From: an uncultured Clostridia bacterium | Lineage (GTDB): Bacteria; Bacillota; Clostridia; Oscillospirales; Acutalibacteraceae | Length of the DNA stretch: 8,570 nucleotides | Direction: 5' to 3' | Assembly (NCBI GenBank): GCA_937888485.1 | Contig: CALAQQ010000122.1 | Coordinates: 1-8,570, forward strand | In this document: positions 1-5,945 of the stretch, in pieces | Position numbering within the stretch: the first letter of the stretch is position 1 | Layout of the letters: the number at the start of each line of letters is the position of its first letter | Notes under the pieces: generated by a model | The model's database searches: none | What the model was told of the DNA's origin: nothing | Seen by the model: the letters and a program-made list of their open reading frames with translations, nothing else | Translations under genes and position numbers: made by a program

Positions 1-861
1 AAGAAGGTAGACGGTGAGGCTGTAGGTTCAAAGATACTCAGCCGTACAATAACCACTGAGCCTGTAAATGAACTCATTGCAAACGGTACAATGGAAGAAA
101 TTGAATATCCCGAAGAAGAGAACGTAAACGAGGAGCAGTATGCAGAAGCTGTTGCAGTAAATGTTCTTGCGGATAATAGCGATGACGCTATGGAGGATAT
201 CCCCGAGGGTGAATTCTATCCCGAGGAAGAGGATATTGCAGAGGAATCCGAAGCTGACGAGGACTATGCAGAGGAAGACGCTGTATCGGTAAATGACTAT
301 ACACACGCATCTGAGGTTTCAAGCGTATCTATGTTTGAAGTACCCGAGGATCTTTATCTTGACGAAAACGGTGTTCCCGTTTCAATTGAAGAGAAACCTG
401 ATGTTCCGAAGTCAAATTATGCCGTAACGGGGCTTTATTTCTATGATAACAGAGTTGTTGAATTTGCAAAATCGCTCAAACCTTCAAAGAGGGGCGAGCT
501 TGAAATAACCGATATCAATCAGATGTATCTTGACAAAGGTGACCTCGATATAAAACTTATGGGCAGAGGTTTCGCATGGCTTGATACGGGAACGGTTGAT
601 AATCTTATGGATGCGGCAAACTTTATCAGAACCGTTGAAAAACTCCAGGGTATTAAAATTTCCGCACCTGAAGAAATTGCATACAATATGCGCTGGATAA
701 GCCGTGAGGCTCTTCTCAGCTCTGCCGAGAAATACGGCAAATCCTCTTACGGTCAGCACCTTCGTTCTGTTGCAGAAGGAAAAATTCTTTACACAGGCGG
801 AAAACCGGGCGAAAGACCGTGTTGGGGAGCAGAAGGAGATTTGAACTATGACGTTGAATGA
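1..861 (+). CDS. rfbA: Glucose-1-phosphate thymidylyltransferase (RfbA/RmlA), 5'-truncated, with a large acidic insertion
   Basis: RfbA makes dTDP-glucose from glucose-1-phosphate and dTTP in the cytoplasm, the first step of dTDP-rhamnose synthesis. The frame is open from base 1, so the N-terminal part with the GGxGTRL nucleotide-binding loop lies upstream; 286 codons are visible. From about codon 121 the protein matches the family closely: DENG, SIEEKP (codons 128-133), KSNYAVTGLYFYDN (137-150), RGELEITDIN (164-173) and the WLDTGT motif (193-198), whose Asp is a metal ligand in the family. Codons 31-100 are an acidic stretch with 30 Asp/Glu in 70 residues, and codons 16-131 contain no Lys or Arg. 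Ordinary RfbA has only a short loop before the DENG segment. A tail of about 26 residues follows the usual end near YGQHLRSVAEG. The gene overlaps rfbC by 14 nt. Identity of the C-terminal half is secure. The insertion has no function I recognise, and the catalytic half cannot be checked here. Confidence 0.9.
   Translation, partial: KKVDGEAVGSKILSRTITTEPVNELIANGTMEEIEYPEEENVNEEQYAEAVAVNVLADNSDDAMEDIPEGEFYPEEEDIAEESEADEDYAEEDAVSVNDYTHASEVSSVSMFEVPEDLYLDENGVPVSIEEKPDVPKSNYAVTGLYFYDNRVVEFAKSLKPSKRGELEITDINQMYLDKGDLDIKLMGRGFAWLDTGTVDNLMDAANFIRTVEKLQGIKISAPEEIAYNMRWISREALLSSAEKYGKSSYGQHLRSVAEGKILYTGGKPGERPCWGAEGDLNYDVE
106..294 (+). repeat. Imperfect internal duplication in the acidic insertion of rfbA
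   Basis: Two copies of a similar acidic unit lie in the insertion. Copy 1 (codons 36-54) runs YPEEEN...QYAEAVAVN. Copy 2 (codons 73-98) runs YPEEED...DYAEEDAVSVN and is longer by several acidic residues. The DNA copies keep TATCCCGA(A/G)GAAGAG at the start and TATGCAGA(A/G)GA/GC near the end, and differ partly at third positions. This suggests an old duplication kept as protein. It is visible directly by eye; no alignment score was computed. Confidence 0.6.
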
Positions 862-1399
862 AACGGCGATTAACGGCGTTTTTGAAATAGAACCTAAAGT
901 TTTCGGTGATAACCGAGGCTGGTTTTACGAAAGCTATTCAAAAGAAAAATTTGAAAAGCTTGGAATAATATCGGAATTCATTCAGGATAACCGTTCTTTT
1001 TCGGCACAAAAAGGTACTTTGAGAGGATTGCATTGCCAGACAAATCCCAAAGCTCAGGCGAAGCTTGTAACCTGCCTCAAGGGTGCGATTCTTGATGTTG
1101 CCGTTGATATCAGAAAGGGCTCTCCGACCTATATGAAATGGGTTGCTGTTGAGCTTAATGAAGAAAACAAAAAAATGCTTTTTATTCCTAAAGGCTGTCT
1201 TCATGGCTTTGTGACTCTGACTGATAACGTTGAGGTAACATATAAGGTTGACGAAACTTATTCGCCCGAAAACGACAGAAGTGTTCGTTTTGACGACCCT
1301 GTTTTCGGCGTTGAATGGGGATGCGAAAATCCTGTTCTTTCCGAAAAAGATAAAAATGCACCGCTGTATTCAAACAGCGATGTTGATTTTAATTTTTAA
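848..1399 (+). CDS. rfbC: dTDP-4-dehydrorhamnose 3,5-epimerase (RfbC/RmlC)
   Basis: RfbC epimerises C3 and C5 of dTDP-4-keto-6-deoxyglucose, the third step toward dTDP-L-rhamnose for surface polysaccharide. The 183-residue product has the usual length and cupin-fold motifs: the N-terminal FGDNRGWFYE (19-28), QDNRSFS (46-52), RGLHCQ (59-64), FIPKGCLHGF (112-121) and LSEKD (164-168). Residues expected to be catalytic or substrate-binding are present: Arg59, His62, Lys72, His119, Tyr132 or Tyr138, and Asp168. The ATG at 848 sits 9 nt after AAGGAG (833-838) and inside the last codons of rfbA, giving a 14-nt overlap that implies coupled translation. The expected partners rfbB (4,6-dehydratase) and rfbD (reductase) do not follow, so they must lie upstream of the window or elsewhere. 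Confidence 0.97.
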   Translation: MTLNETAINGVFEIEPKVFGDNRGWFYESYSKEKFEKLGIISEFIQDNRSFSAQKGTLRGLHCQTNPKAQAKLVTCLKGAILDVAVDIRKGSPTYMKWVAVELNEENKKMLFIPKGCLHGFVTLTDNVEVTYKVDETYSPENDRSVRFDDPVFGVEWGCENPVLSEKDKNAPLYSNSDVDFNF

Positions 1400-1412
1400 A
1401 ATTTTTCCAAAG

Positions 1413-1441
1413 TGTATATACGCATTGTTTCTGCTTATAAT
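1413..1441 (+). promoter_or_regulatory. Putative sigma-A promoter for the DUF378 gene
   Basis: A perfect TATAAT -10 box is at 1436-1441, in the short gap between rfbC and the DUF378 gene. At 17-nt spacing the -35 position (1413-1418) reads TGTATA, a poor match with 3 of 6 bases. Transcription would start near 1448, about 26 nt before the ATG. No terminator separates rfbC from this point, so read-through from the rfb genes is also likely. The -10 box is seen directly; promoter activity is inferred. Confidence 0.4.
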
Positions 1442-1458
1442 AACTGCGAAAAGCAATT

Positions 1459-1464
1459 AAGGAG
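1459..1464 (+). promoter_or_regulatory. Ribosome binding site that fixes the DUF378 start
   Basis: AAGGAG lies 9 nt before the ATG at 1474. An in-frame TTG at 1465 touches this site directly and could not be served by it, so the ATG is the supported start. Confidence 0.8.
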
Positions 1465-1473
1465 TTGAAACGA

Positions 1474-1698
1474 ATGCTTGACAAAATTTCACTGGCTCTT
1501 GTGATAATCGGCGCTCTCAACTGGGGCAGCATCGGTCTGTTTCAGTTTGACCTCGTCGCCTGGATTTTCGGCGGTCAGGGAGCAATTCTCAGCAGAATTG
1601 TTTACACAGTTATTGCCCTTGCGGGTATCTGGTGCATTTCCCTGCTTTTCAGAGAATCCGATGCTATCGTCAAGGCAGAATCGGACGATATACAGTAA
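1474..1698 (+). CDS. DUF378 (YuzA-type) small membrane protein
   Basis: This is a 74-residue integral membrane protein of the DUF378 family, which has no established function. The family hallmark GALNWG is at residues 13-18. Two hydrophobic segments, about residues 5-24 and 42-59, are joined by a short loop with IFGGQGA, and the C-terminal tail is charged and acidic (ESDAIVKAESDDIQ), presumably in the cytoplasm. The start at 1474 is chosen because AAGGAG ends 9 nt upstream; an upstream TTG at 1465 is too close to that site. The gene follows rfbC by 74 nt with its own likely -10 box and ends just before a strong terminator. A link to the rfb genes is positional only. Confidence 0.9.
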   Translation: MLDKISLALVIIGALNWGSIGLFQFDLVAWIFGGQGAILSRIVYTVIALAGIWCISLLFRESDAIVKAESDDIQ

Positions 1699-1705
1699 AA
1701 CAAAA

Positions 1706-1741
1706 ACCGCTGACTGATAAAAGTCGGCGGTAATTTTTTTT
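1706..1741. terminator. Bidirectional intrinsic terminator between convergent operons
   Basis: A 10-bp stem (1706-1715 with 1722-1731, one T-G wobble on the + strand) closes a 6-nt GATAAA loop. On the + strand it is followed by an 8-T run (1734-1741). On the - strand the hairpin is followed by TTTTTGTTTT (complement of 1697-1706). It therefore can end both the rightward DUF378 transcript and the leftward methyltransferase operon, whose last stop codon is about 35 nt away. Confidence 0.9.
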
Positions 1742-1765
1742 GAGGGATTATTTATTGTTTGTTCG

Positions 1766-2470
1766 CTATTTTTTTGCAACAAATGTTACAACATCTGTTG
1801 ATAAATCTGAAATACAGTTTTCTCTCGGAATGTCGTATCTTTGACTGCGAACGGTATTTTTGATTGTTTCCCATCCGTCAAATGCATTCTTCAGCAAATT
1901 TAGAAGTTCCTGAGTTTTAAGATTAACCTCAAATTGAGGCGTAAGTTGCTGTCCGTTTTTTTTGTTGATTTCTGTTATCTGAGAATTGATAATCAGACAA
2001 ACAATACCGTTTTCTTTTATTCCTTTGCTGATTTCATTGAGTTTGTATTTAAAAGATTCGATGTTATCAACATGTTCCAAAGCAGAAACGGCAATTATCA
2101 AATCATAACGGTTTGCATGAATTAAAAAATCATCAATAGAAGAAATGATTCCGTTGATTTCGTTTTCAACACCGTATCTTACAGCGTTATTATTCAACTC
2201 TTCGATTGCGAGTTCAAGAATATCAACGCAGTCAATTTTGCAGTTGCCCTTAAACTCTTGGGCAAGAGCTATGCAGTTTCTGCCGACTCCGCAACCTAAA
2301 TCAAGAATGTTTATATTATTGTCATTTTGAAAATATGGAATTAAATCCATAACAGTCTTTACAGGTTTCTGAAGCCAGCTTCCGCTTTCAAAAAGTTTTG
2401 CGGTTGTATATATTTCGATGTGTGACGCTTTTTCAGCGTCACGAATTGATTTTAATGTTGTATTATCCAT
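1766..2470 (-). CDS. Class I SAM-dependent methyltransferase, substrate unknown
   Basis: This 234-residue protein has a class I Rossmann-fold methyltransferase core. Motif I is ILDLGCGVGRN (55-65), an acidic residue at the end of beta-2 is Asp83 (CVDI), and the motif IV region reads YDLIIAVSALEHV (122-134). The motif I spelling resembles the TehB/UbiE-like Methyltransf_25/11 group. The N-terminal GSWLQKPVKTV (30-40) fits small-molecule or unassigned clostridial relatives, and there is no RNA-binding domain to point to a substrate. It is the last gene of the operon: its ATG overlaps the rqcH stop codon (TAATG), and only a weak purine-rich AAGAAGAAG precedes it, so coupling is likely. It looks more AT-rich, with more Asn and Ile, than its neighbours, which could mean later addition to the operon; composition was not measured. 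Methyltransferase fold is secure; function is open. Confidence 0.88.
   Translation of the reverse strand: MDNTTLKSIRDAEKASHIEIYTTAKLFESGSWLQKPVKTVMDLIPYFQNDNNINILDLGCGVGRNCIALAQEFKGNCKIDCVDILELAIEELNNNAVRYGVENEINGIISSIDDFLIHANRYDLIIAVSALEHVDNIESFKYKLNEISKGIKENGIVCLIINSQITEINKKNGQQLTPQFEVNLKTQELLNLLKNAFDGWETIKNTVRSQRYDIPRENCISDLSTDVVTFVAKK
2422..2442 (-). other. Perfect 8-bp hairpin with a GAAAA loop at the start of the methyltransferase gene
   Basis: Read on the coding (-) strand, GTGACGCT, GAAAA, AGCGTCAC form a perfect 8-bp stem with a pentaloop. It covers about codons 10-17 of the methyltransferase, starting 28 nt after the first base of the ATG. There is no T run after it, so it is not a terminator. 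The closing U-A pair plus GAAAA loop matches the loop of lambda boxB RNA, a resemblance in form only. Functional importance is not shown. Confidence 0.5.
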
Positions 2471-4227
2471 TATTTCTTCTTCTTTAATCTTTCACATAAT
2501 TCTCTGTCGGGAGTAACCCACATTGTATTATAAGTGTGATATATAACCTTGCCGGGTTTTGCTCCGACGGGCTTTTTGAGAGAGCGTACTTCAGTATAAT
2601 CAACTGCAACCTGTGATGATTCTCTGCCTCCGCTGTGATATGCCGCAAGGATTGCCGCCTGACGGCAGGTGAGCTCGGGTATGATATCGCCGTTTCCGAT
2701 AACAACAACATGAGAACCGGGAATTTTCTGGGTATGAAACCATGAATCGTCTTTTGCGGCGGTTTTGAAGGTTAGCATATCGTTCTGAACGTTGTTTCTG
2801 CCGACCAAAATCGTATATCCGTCATCGGAAATGTATTCCATGGGCGGCATGGGTTTGGTTTTTTTGGATTTATCATTTTTCACTTTTTTCAGATATCCCT
2901 GCTCGTGAAGCTCGTTTTTGATTTCTGCAAGCTCGGTATATCCGTCTGCGCGGTTGACGGAGTCAATTACCGATTCAAGGTATGCAAGTTCCTGTTCACT
3001 CTGTTCAATCAGTTCTCCGAGCATCTGCTCCGCGGTTTTTGCTTTGCGGTATTCCTTGAAATATTTCTGCGCATTTGCAGAAGGGGAAAGCGCAGGGTCT
3101 GCAGAAATTCTTATCGGTTCATTGTTGTTATAAAAATTCTCCAAATCATAAAAAAGTGAACCTTTTTCAAGACGGTACTGATTTGCAAGGATAAGTTCTG
3201 CATTAATTCGGAGCATGTCTTTGTCTGCGCAGGCTTCAAGTTCAGCTTGACGGCTCTGGAGTTTTCTTGCAGCTCTTGCTGACATGTTGTTGAGTAATTT
3301 CAATAACGTCTGACTGCGTTGTTTTGTTCTTTCAAAGCGGTCTTTTTCGTAATAAAAATCATCAAGAAGCTGTGAAAAACTTTCAAATATTTTCGCTGAA
3401 ACAGCAAAGCCGTATTGTGTTATATCCATAAATGTAAAGTCATATGGCTTTACAGTGTCACGCATGAGCATGGTCGGAATTCCGCTACCGCCGATGAGGG
3501 TTTCTTTTATCTCCGAAAGCTTTTTCAGAAGTCTTTGCTCATATAATTCATTCATTTCCGAAACAGCGATATCGCCGCCGCAGGTGAATGATGCAATTTC
3601 TCGGCTTATCAAGGGGGAAACACCTTCAAGTGTTTCAAGAATTGCCCCCGAAAGACGCTTGCCCGTGCAGTTTTTTATGAGATTGACTGCAGTTTCGGGC
3701 TCAATTTCGGTCAGATTTGCCTTGCCTTGGCGGGGAGGATATTCATACTTGAACATCGGCAGAATCTGTCTTACCGACGACTGCGTAAAGTCAACTCGCT
3801 TTACAGCATCAACAATATTACCTTCGGAATTGACGAGGATAATATTGCTGTGTTTCGCCATTATCTCAATGCAAAGGGTAAATGTTACGGCATCGCCGAT
3901 TTCATTCGTACCCGAAAGTTCAAGGAAAACAACTCTGTCAAGACCGAGTTGTCTGATATCGGTGATAACCGCACCCGTAAGATGCTTTCTGAAAAGCATG
4001 CAGAGCATGGGAGGAGTTGCGGGATTTTCGGGTGCATTTGCCGTCAGATGAATTCTCGGACTGTTTGCCGATGCAGAAATGAGAAGTCGGTATGCGCCTT
4101 CTCTTGAGCGCAGATGAAACACCAGCTCATCTTTTGACGGCTGATGTATTTTTTCTATTCTGCTCCCGATGATATAGCGCGAAAGCTCTTGTTTCAATAA
4201 ATTTATCGTAATTCCGTCAAGGGGCAT
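2470..4227 (-). CDS. rqcH: RqcH, NFACT-family ribosome quality control protein
   Basis: RqcH (NEMF/Rqc2 homologue, formerly annotated FbpA or fibronectin-binding protein) binds 50S subunits carrying obstructed peptidyl-tRNA and directs C-terminal alanine tailing, marking the chain for proteolysis. The 585-residue product has the full layout: NFACT-N domain from the N-terminus (MPLDGITINLL) with the essential Asp97-Arg98 pair in LGLDRVV and EIM (121-123) in EIMAKHSN; a HhH-like part with GVSPLISRE (202-210); coiled-coil arms at about 290-355 and 385-450 around SPSANAQKYFKEYRKAK (381-397); and the NFACT-R RNA-binding domain from about 464, with LVGRNN, DSWFHTQKIPGSHVV and the Lys-rich C-terminus. 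Asp97/Arg98 occupy the numbering described for Bacillus subtilis RqcH, so activity is expected. It starts 2 nt after the Nif3-family gene, with GAGG (4235-4238) 7 nt upstream of the ATG, and overlaps the next gene by 1 nt. Confidence 0.97.
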   Translation of the reverse strand: MPLDGITINLLKQELSRYIIGSRIEKIHQPSKDELVFHLRSREGAYRLLISASANSPRIHLTANAPENPATPPMLCMLFRKHLTGAVITDIRQLGLDRVVFLELSGTNEIGDAVTFTLCIEIMAKHSNIILVNSEGNIVDAVKRVDFTQSSVRQILPMFKYEYPPRQGKANLTEIEPETAVNLIKNCTGKRLSGAILETLEGVSPLISREIASFTCGGDIAVSEMNELYEQRLLKKLSEIKETLIGGSGIPTMLMRDTVKPYDFTFMDITQYGFAVSAKIFESFSQLLDDFYYEKDRFERTKQRSQTLLKLLNNMSARAARKLQSRQAELEACADKDMLRINAELILANQYRLEKGSLFYDLENFYNNNEPIRISADPALSPSANAQKYFKEYRKAKTAEQMLGELIEQSEQELAYLESVIDSVNRADGYTELAEIKNELHEQGYLKKVKNDKSKKTKPMPPMEYISDDGYTILVGRNNVQNDMLTFKTAAKDDSWFHTQKIPGSHVVVIGNGDIIPELTCRQAAILAAYHSGGRESSQVAVDYTEVRSLKKPVGAKPGKVIYHTYNTMWVTPDRELCERLKKKK

Positions 4228-4229
4228 AA

Positions 4230-5003
4230 TTAATCCTCATTAATATAATATTTTACGGGAGACTCCTGCGGTATAATTTCAATTTCGCAATCGAAAATGT
4301 TCATGATCTTTTCAGCCAGAACAGAAACAACAGGATTTTCTGTTTCAAAATGACCTGCGGAAATAAGCGTTAATCCGATTGATTTTGCTTCAAGAAATTC
4401 ATGGTGCTTTGCTTCTCCCGTTATGTAAGCGTCACATCCTGCCTTTGCTGCATCGTGCATAAAATCTGCACCTGCGCCGCCGCAGAGAGCTACCTTTTTG
4501 ATTATTTTGCCACTGTCGGCAACCGAAACGGCAGTTGAAAGCTTATCGGCACAAAGTTTTGCAAGTTGTCTGCCTGAAAGAGCATTTATTTCCGCTACTC
4601 TTACCATCTCTGTTTCACCGCAGTCGGAAAGGGGAGTCGCATTTTTGAATCCGAGTGCATCTGCCAGTGCATCATTAACGCCCCCCTTTGCTATGTCAAG
4701 CGAAGTGTGTGCACAGATTGCAGATATACCGTTTTTTATAAGCAAATAAGTAGGGTCATCTGCCATAACGGTTTTTATTCCTCGGAAAATTACGGGATGA
4801 TGACTGACTATCAGGTCAATTCCGTTTTCAATTGCATATCTGACAGCTTCATTTGTTATATCAAGCACAACACCGATTTTTGTGACTTCGGCATTCTTAT
4901 CTCCGACTATAAAACCGCTGTTATCCCAATCGCATTGTTTTTCAAAAGGTGCAATGCTGTCAATATATTCAAAAATATCACTGACCGTCGGTTTGCATTT
5001 CAT
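4230..5003 (-). CDS. Nif3/YqfO-family dinuclear metal-centre protein
   Basis: This 257-residue protein belongs to the Nif3-like (DUF34, YbgI/YqfO) family, which forms hexameric toroids with a two-metal centre. Many databases label it GTP cyclohydrolase I type 2, but the physiological role is unsettled. Metal ligand positions are intact: SHHP with His68-His69, Asp103 in HTSLD (99-103), and His218/Glu222 in GHFETE. DWDNSG (25-30) is also typical. It is the short form, lacking the PII-like insertion that makes B. subtilis YqfO about 370 residues. The ATG at 5003 has a strong GGAGG 9 nt upstream, placed inside trmK, and the genes overlap by 26 nt. Adjacency to trmK is a conserved arrangement in Firmicutes, which suggests linked expression rather than a proven shared pathway. 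Confidence 0.95.
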   Translation of the reverse strand: MKCKPTVSDIFEYIDSIAPFEKQCDWDNSGFIVGDKNAEVTKIGVVLDITNEAVRYAIENGIDLIVSHHPVIFRGIKTVMADDPTYLLIKNGISAICAHTSLDIAKGGVNDALADALGFKNATPLSDCGETEMVRVAEINALSGRQLAKLCADKLSTAVSVADSGKIIKKVALCGGAGADFMHDAAKAGCDAYITGEAKHHEFLEAKSIGLTLISAGHFETENPVVSVLAEKIMNIFDCEIEIIPQESPVKYYINED

Positions 5004-5676
5004 TTATTATTTCCTCCATTTCGGAAGTTAGTTTATTAAGTTGTTCTGCATTTTCGGGATTACCATGTATATTTTCGGCTTGAAGCTTTGTTTTGAGTCT
5101 TGATAAAACATTTTCAAGATATAGCTTTGCCTCCGGTTTATTGCATTTCGGCAATTCGCCTGTATATATGTAAGAAATCTTTCTTTCAGTTATTTTGCCC
5201 GTATATTCAGCTGCCATGGCGCAGTAGATTTTCCCCGAATCAATACAGGCATCTTCAAAAAGAATTTTAAATCCGTTTTGGGCAAAATATCTGCGGATAT
5301 CTTCAGCGTGTGACTGAGGCTGAACAATAATTCTTTTGGTCGTATCCTTAAGCCATTCCGTTCTTGAAACAAGCTCCTCCATGAGAGTGCCGCCCATTCC
5401 GCACATGACAAAATCCTGAGCTTCGGAAGGTTCTATTTCATCAAAACCGTCGGATAACCGAAGCGTTATTTTATCACCGATTCCGTATTGTTCAACCGTC
5501 TTTTTTGCATTATCAAGCGGACCCTTACGGACATCGCACGCAAGAGCCTTCGGTGAAATACCGTTTAAAACAAGATAGGCGGGGAGATAGGCGTGGTCCG
5601 TGCCGATATCGGCAACGGTGTTACCCCGACGCACCATTCTCGCCGCCATAAGCATTCTTTCCGAAAGATTAAGCAT
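4978..5676 (-). CDS. trmK: tRNA (adenine(22)-N1)-methyltransferase TrmK
   Basis: TrmK uses SAM to make m1A at position 22 in the D-arm region of tRNA, a bacterial modification typical of Gram-positives. The product of 232 residues shows SAM motif I VADIGTDHAYLP (21-32), the acidic Asp48 in ACDVRKGPL, MCGMGG (91-96), QPQS (119-122) and a C-terminal coiled coil (about 183-232). The start at 5676 is chosen because family members begin close to the LSERM segment and because it overlaps the upstream stop codon by only 8 nt (ATGCTTAA), suggesting reinitiation. An in-frame ATG at 5715 would add 13 residues (MSSSQKSTLSLLR). Neither start has a good Shine-Dalgarno sequence, so the choice is moderately sure. 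The 3' end holds the ribosome binding site of the next gene. Confidence 0.93.
   Translation of the reverse strand: MLNLSERMLMAARMVRRGNTVADIGTDHAYLPAYLVLNGISPKALACDVRKGPLDNAKKTVEQYGIGDKITLRLSDGFDEIEPSEAQDFVMCGMGGTLMEELVSRTEWLKDTTKRIIVQPQSHAEDIRRYFAQNGFKILFEDACIDSGKIYCAMAAEYTGKITERKISYIYTGELPKCNKPEAKLYLENVLSRLKTKLQAENIHGNPENAEQLNKLTSEMEEIINEMQTDGQ
5013..5017 (-). promoter_or_regulatory. Ribosome binding site of the Nif3-family gene, inside trmK
   Basis: GGAGG on the - strand lies 9 nt before the ATG at 5003, within the last codons of trmK (MEEIINE). Ribosomes finishing trmK cross it, so initiation on the downstream gene is probably coupled. The site supports the ATG at 5003 despite the 26-nt overlap. 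Confidence 0.8.
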
Positions 5677-5875
5677 TCTGAGCAAGGAAAGCGTTGATTT
5701 TTGCGATGAGCTCATCTGCGTTTACACCGTGAACCATGCAAGCCTGTGCAACGGATTCGTTTCTTGCCGAAGGACAACCGAGGCAGTGCATTCCCATTTC
5801 AAGGAAGAAAGGAGCAACTTCACGGTTAGCATCGAGAATATCGCCGATTTTCATGTCTTTATTGATTTCAGTCAT
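5669..5875 (-). CDS. DUF1858 (hybrid-cluster-protein-associated redox disulfide) small protein
   Basis: This 68-residue cytoplasmic protein matches the DUF1858 domain, also described as the hybrid-cluster-protein-associated redox disulfide domain. Characteristic features are the N-terminal MKIGDILDANREVAPFFLEMGMHC pattern (positions 8-31), the CxxC pair Cys31/Cys34 in HCLGCPSA, and the following SVAQACMVHGVN with a third cysteine, Cys46. The molecular role of the family is unknown; a thiol-based redox or iron-sulfur-related role is inferred from the cysteines. AAAGGA (5886-5891) lies 10 nt before the ATG. It is the first gene of the leftward operon, just downstream of a near-consensus promoter, and its stop overlaps the trmK start. 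No partner hybrid cluster protein gene is in the window. Confidence 0.92.
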   Translation of the reverse strand: MTEINKDMKIGDILDANREVAPFFLEMGMHCLGCPSARNESVAQACMVHGVNADELIAKINAFLAQNA

Positions 5876-5910
5876 AGTTAATACATCCTTTCGATTAATT
5901 TTACTGTTTT

Positions 5911-5939
5911 ATTTTATCATAAACTGCTTTAAATATCAA
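5911..5939 (-). promoter_or_regulatory. Sigma-A-type promoter of the DUF1858-trmK-nif3-rqcH operon
   Basis: On the - strand TTGATA (5934-5939) and TAAAAT (5911-5916) are separated by exactly 17 nt; each matches the consensus at 5 of 6 bases. Transcription should start near 5904, about 29 nt before the DUF1858 ATG. Confidence 0.8.
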
Positions 5940-5945
5940 TAGTAT

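Noticed and set aside
91..93. ATG at 91 as the start of a separate acidic protein
   Set aside because: The same frame is open back to base 1, there is no ribosome binding site before 91, and the frame runs straight into canonical RfbA sequence.
1..1399. Idea that the acidic part of RfbA is a frameshift product or junk translation
   Set aside because: The frame is unbroken, codons are ordinary for the window, duplicated acidic units persist despite synonymous differences, and the downstream RfbA sequence is in the same frame.
1465..1473. TTG start for the DUF378 gene, adding three residues
   Set aside because: It directly abuts the AAGGAG site (1459-1464), leaving no spacing; the ATG at 1474 has the correct 9-nt spacing.
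3455..4051. A 198-codon open frame on the + strand opposite rqcH
   Set aside because: It lies wholly antisense to a full-length gene with intact domains, has no ribosome binding site or recognisable motif, and its composition is that of reversed coding DNA.
1766..5875. Idea that the leftward operon is a defence or toxin-antitoxin system
   Set aside because: TrmK, the Nif3-family protein and RqcH are conserved housekeeping proteins with intact motifs; no nuclease, toxin, sensor or mobile-element gene accompanies them.
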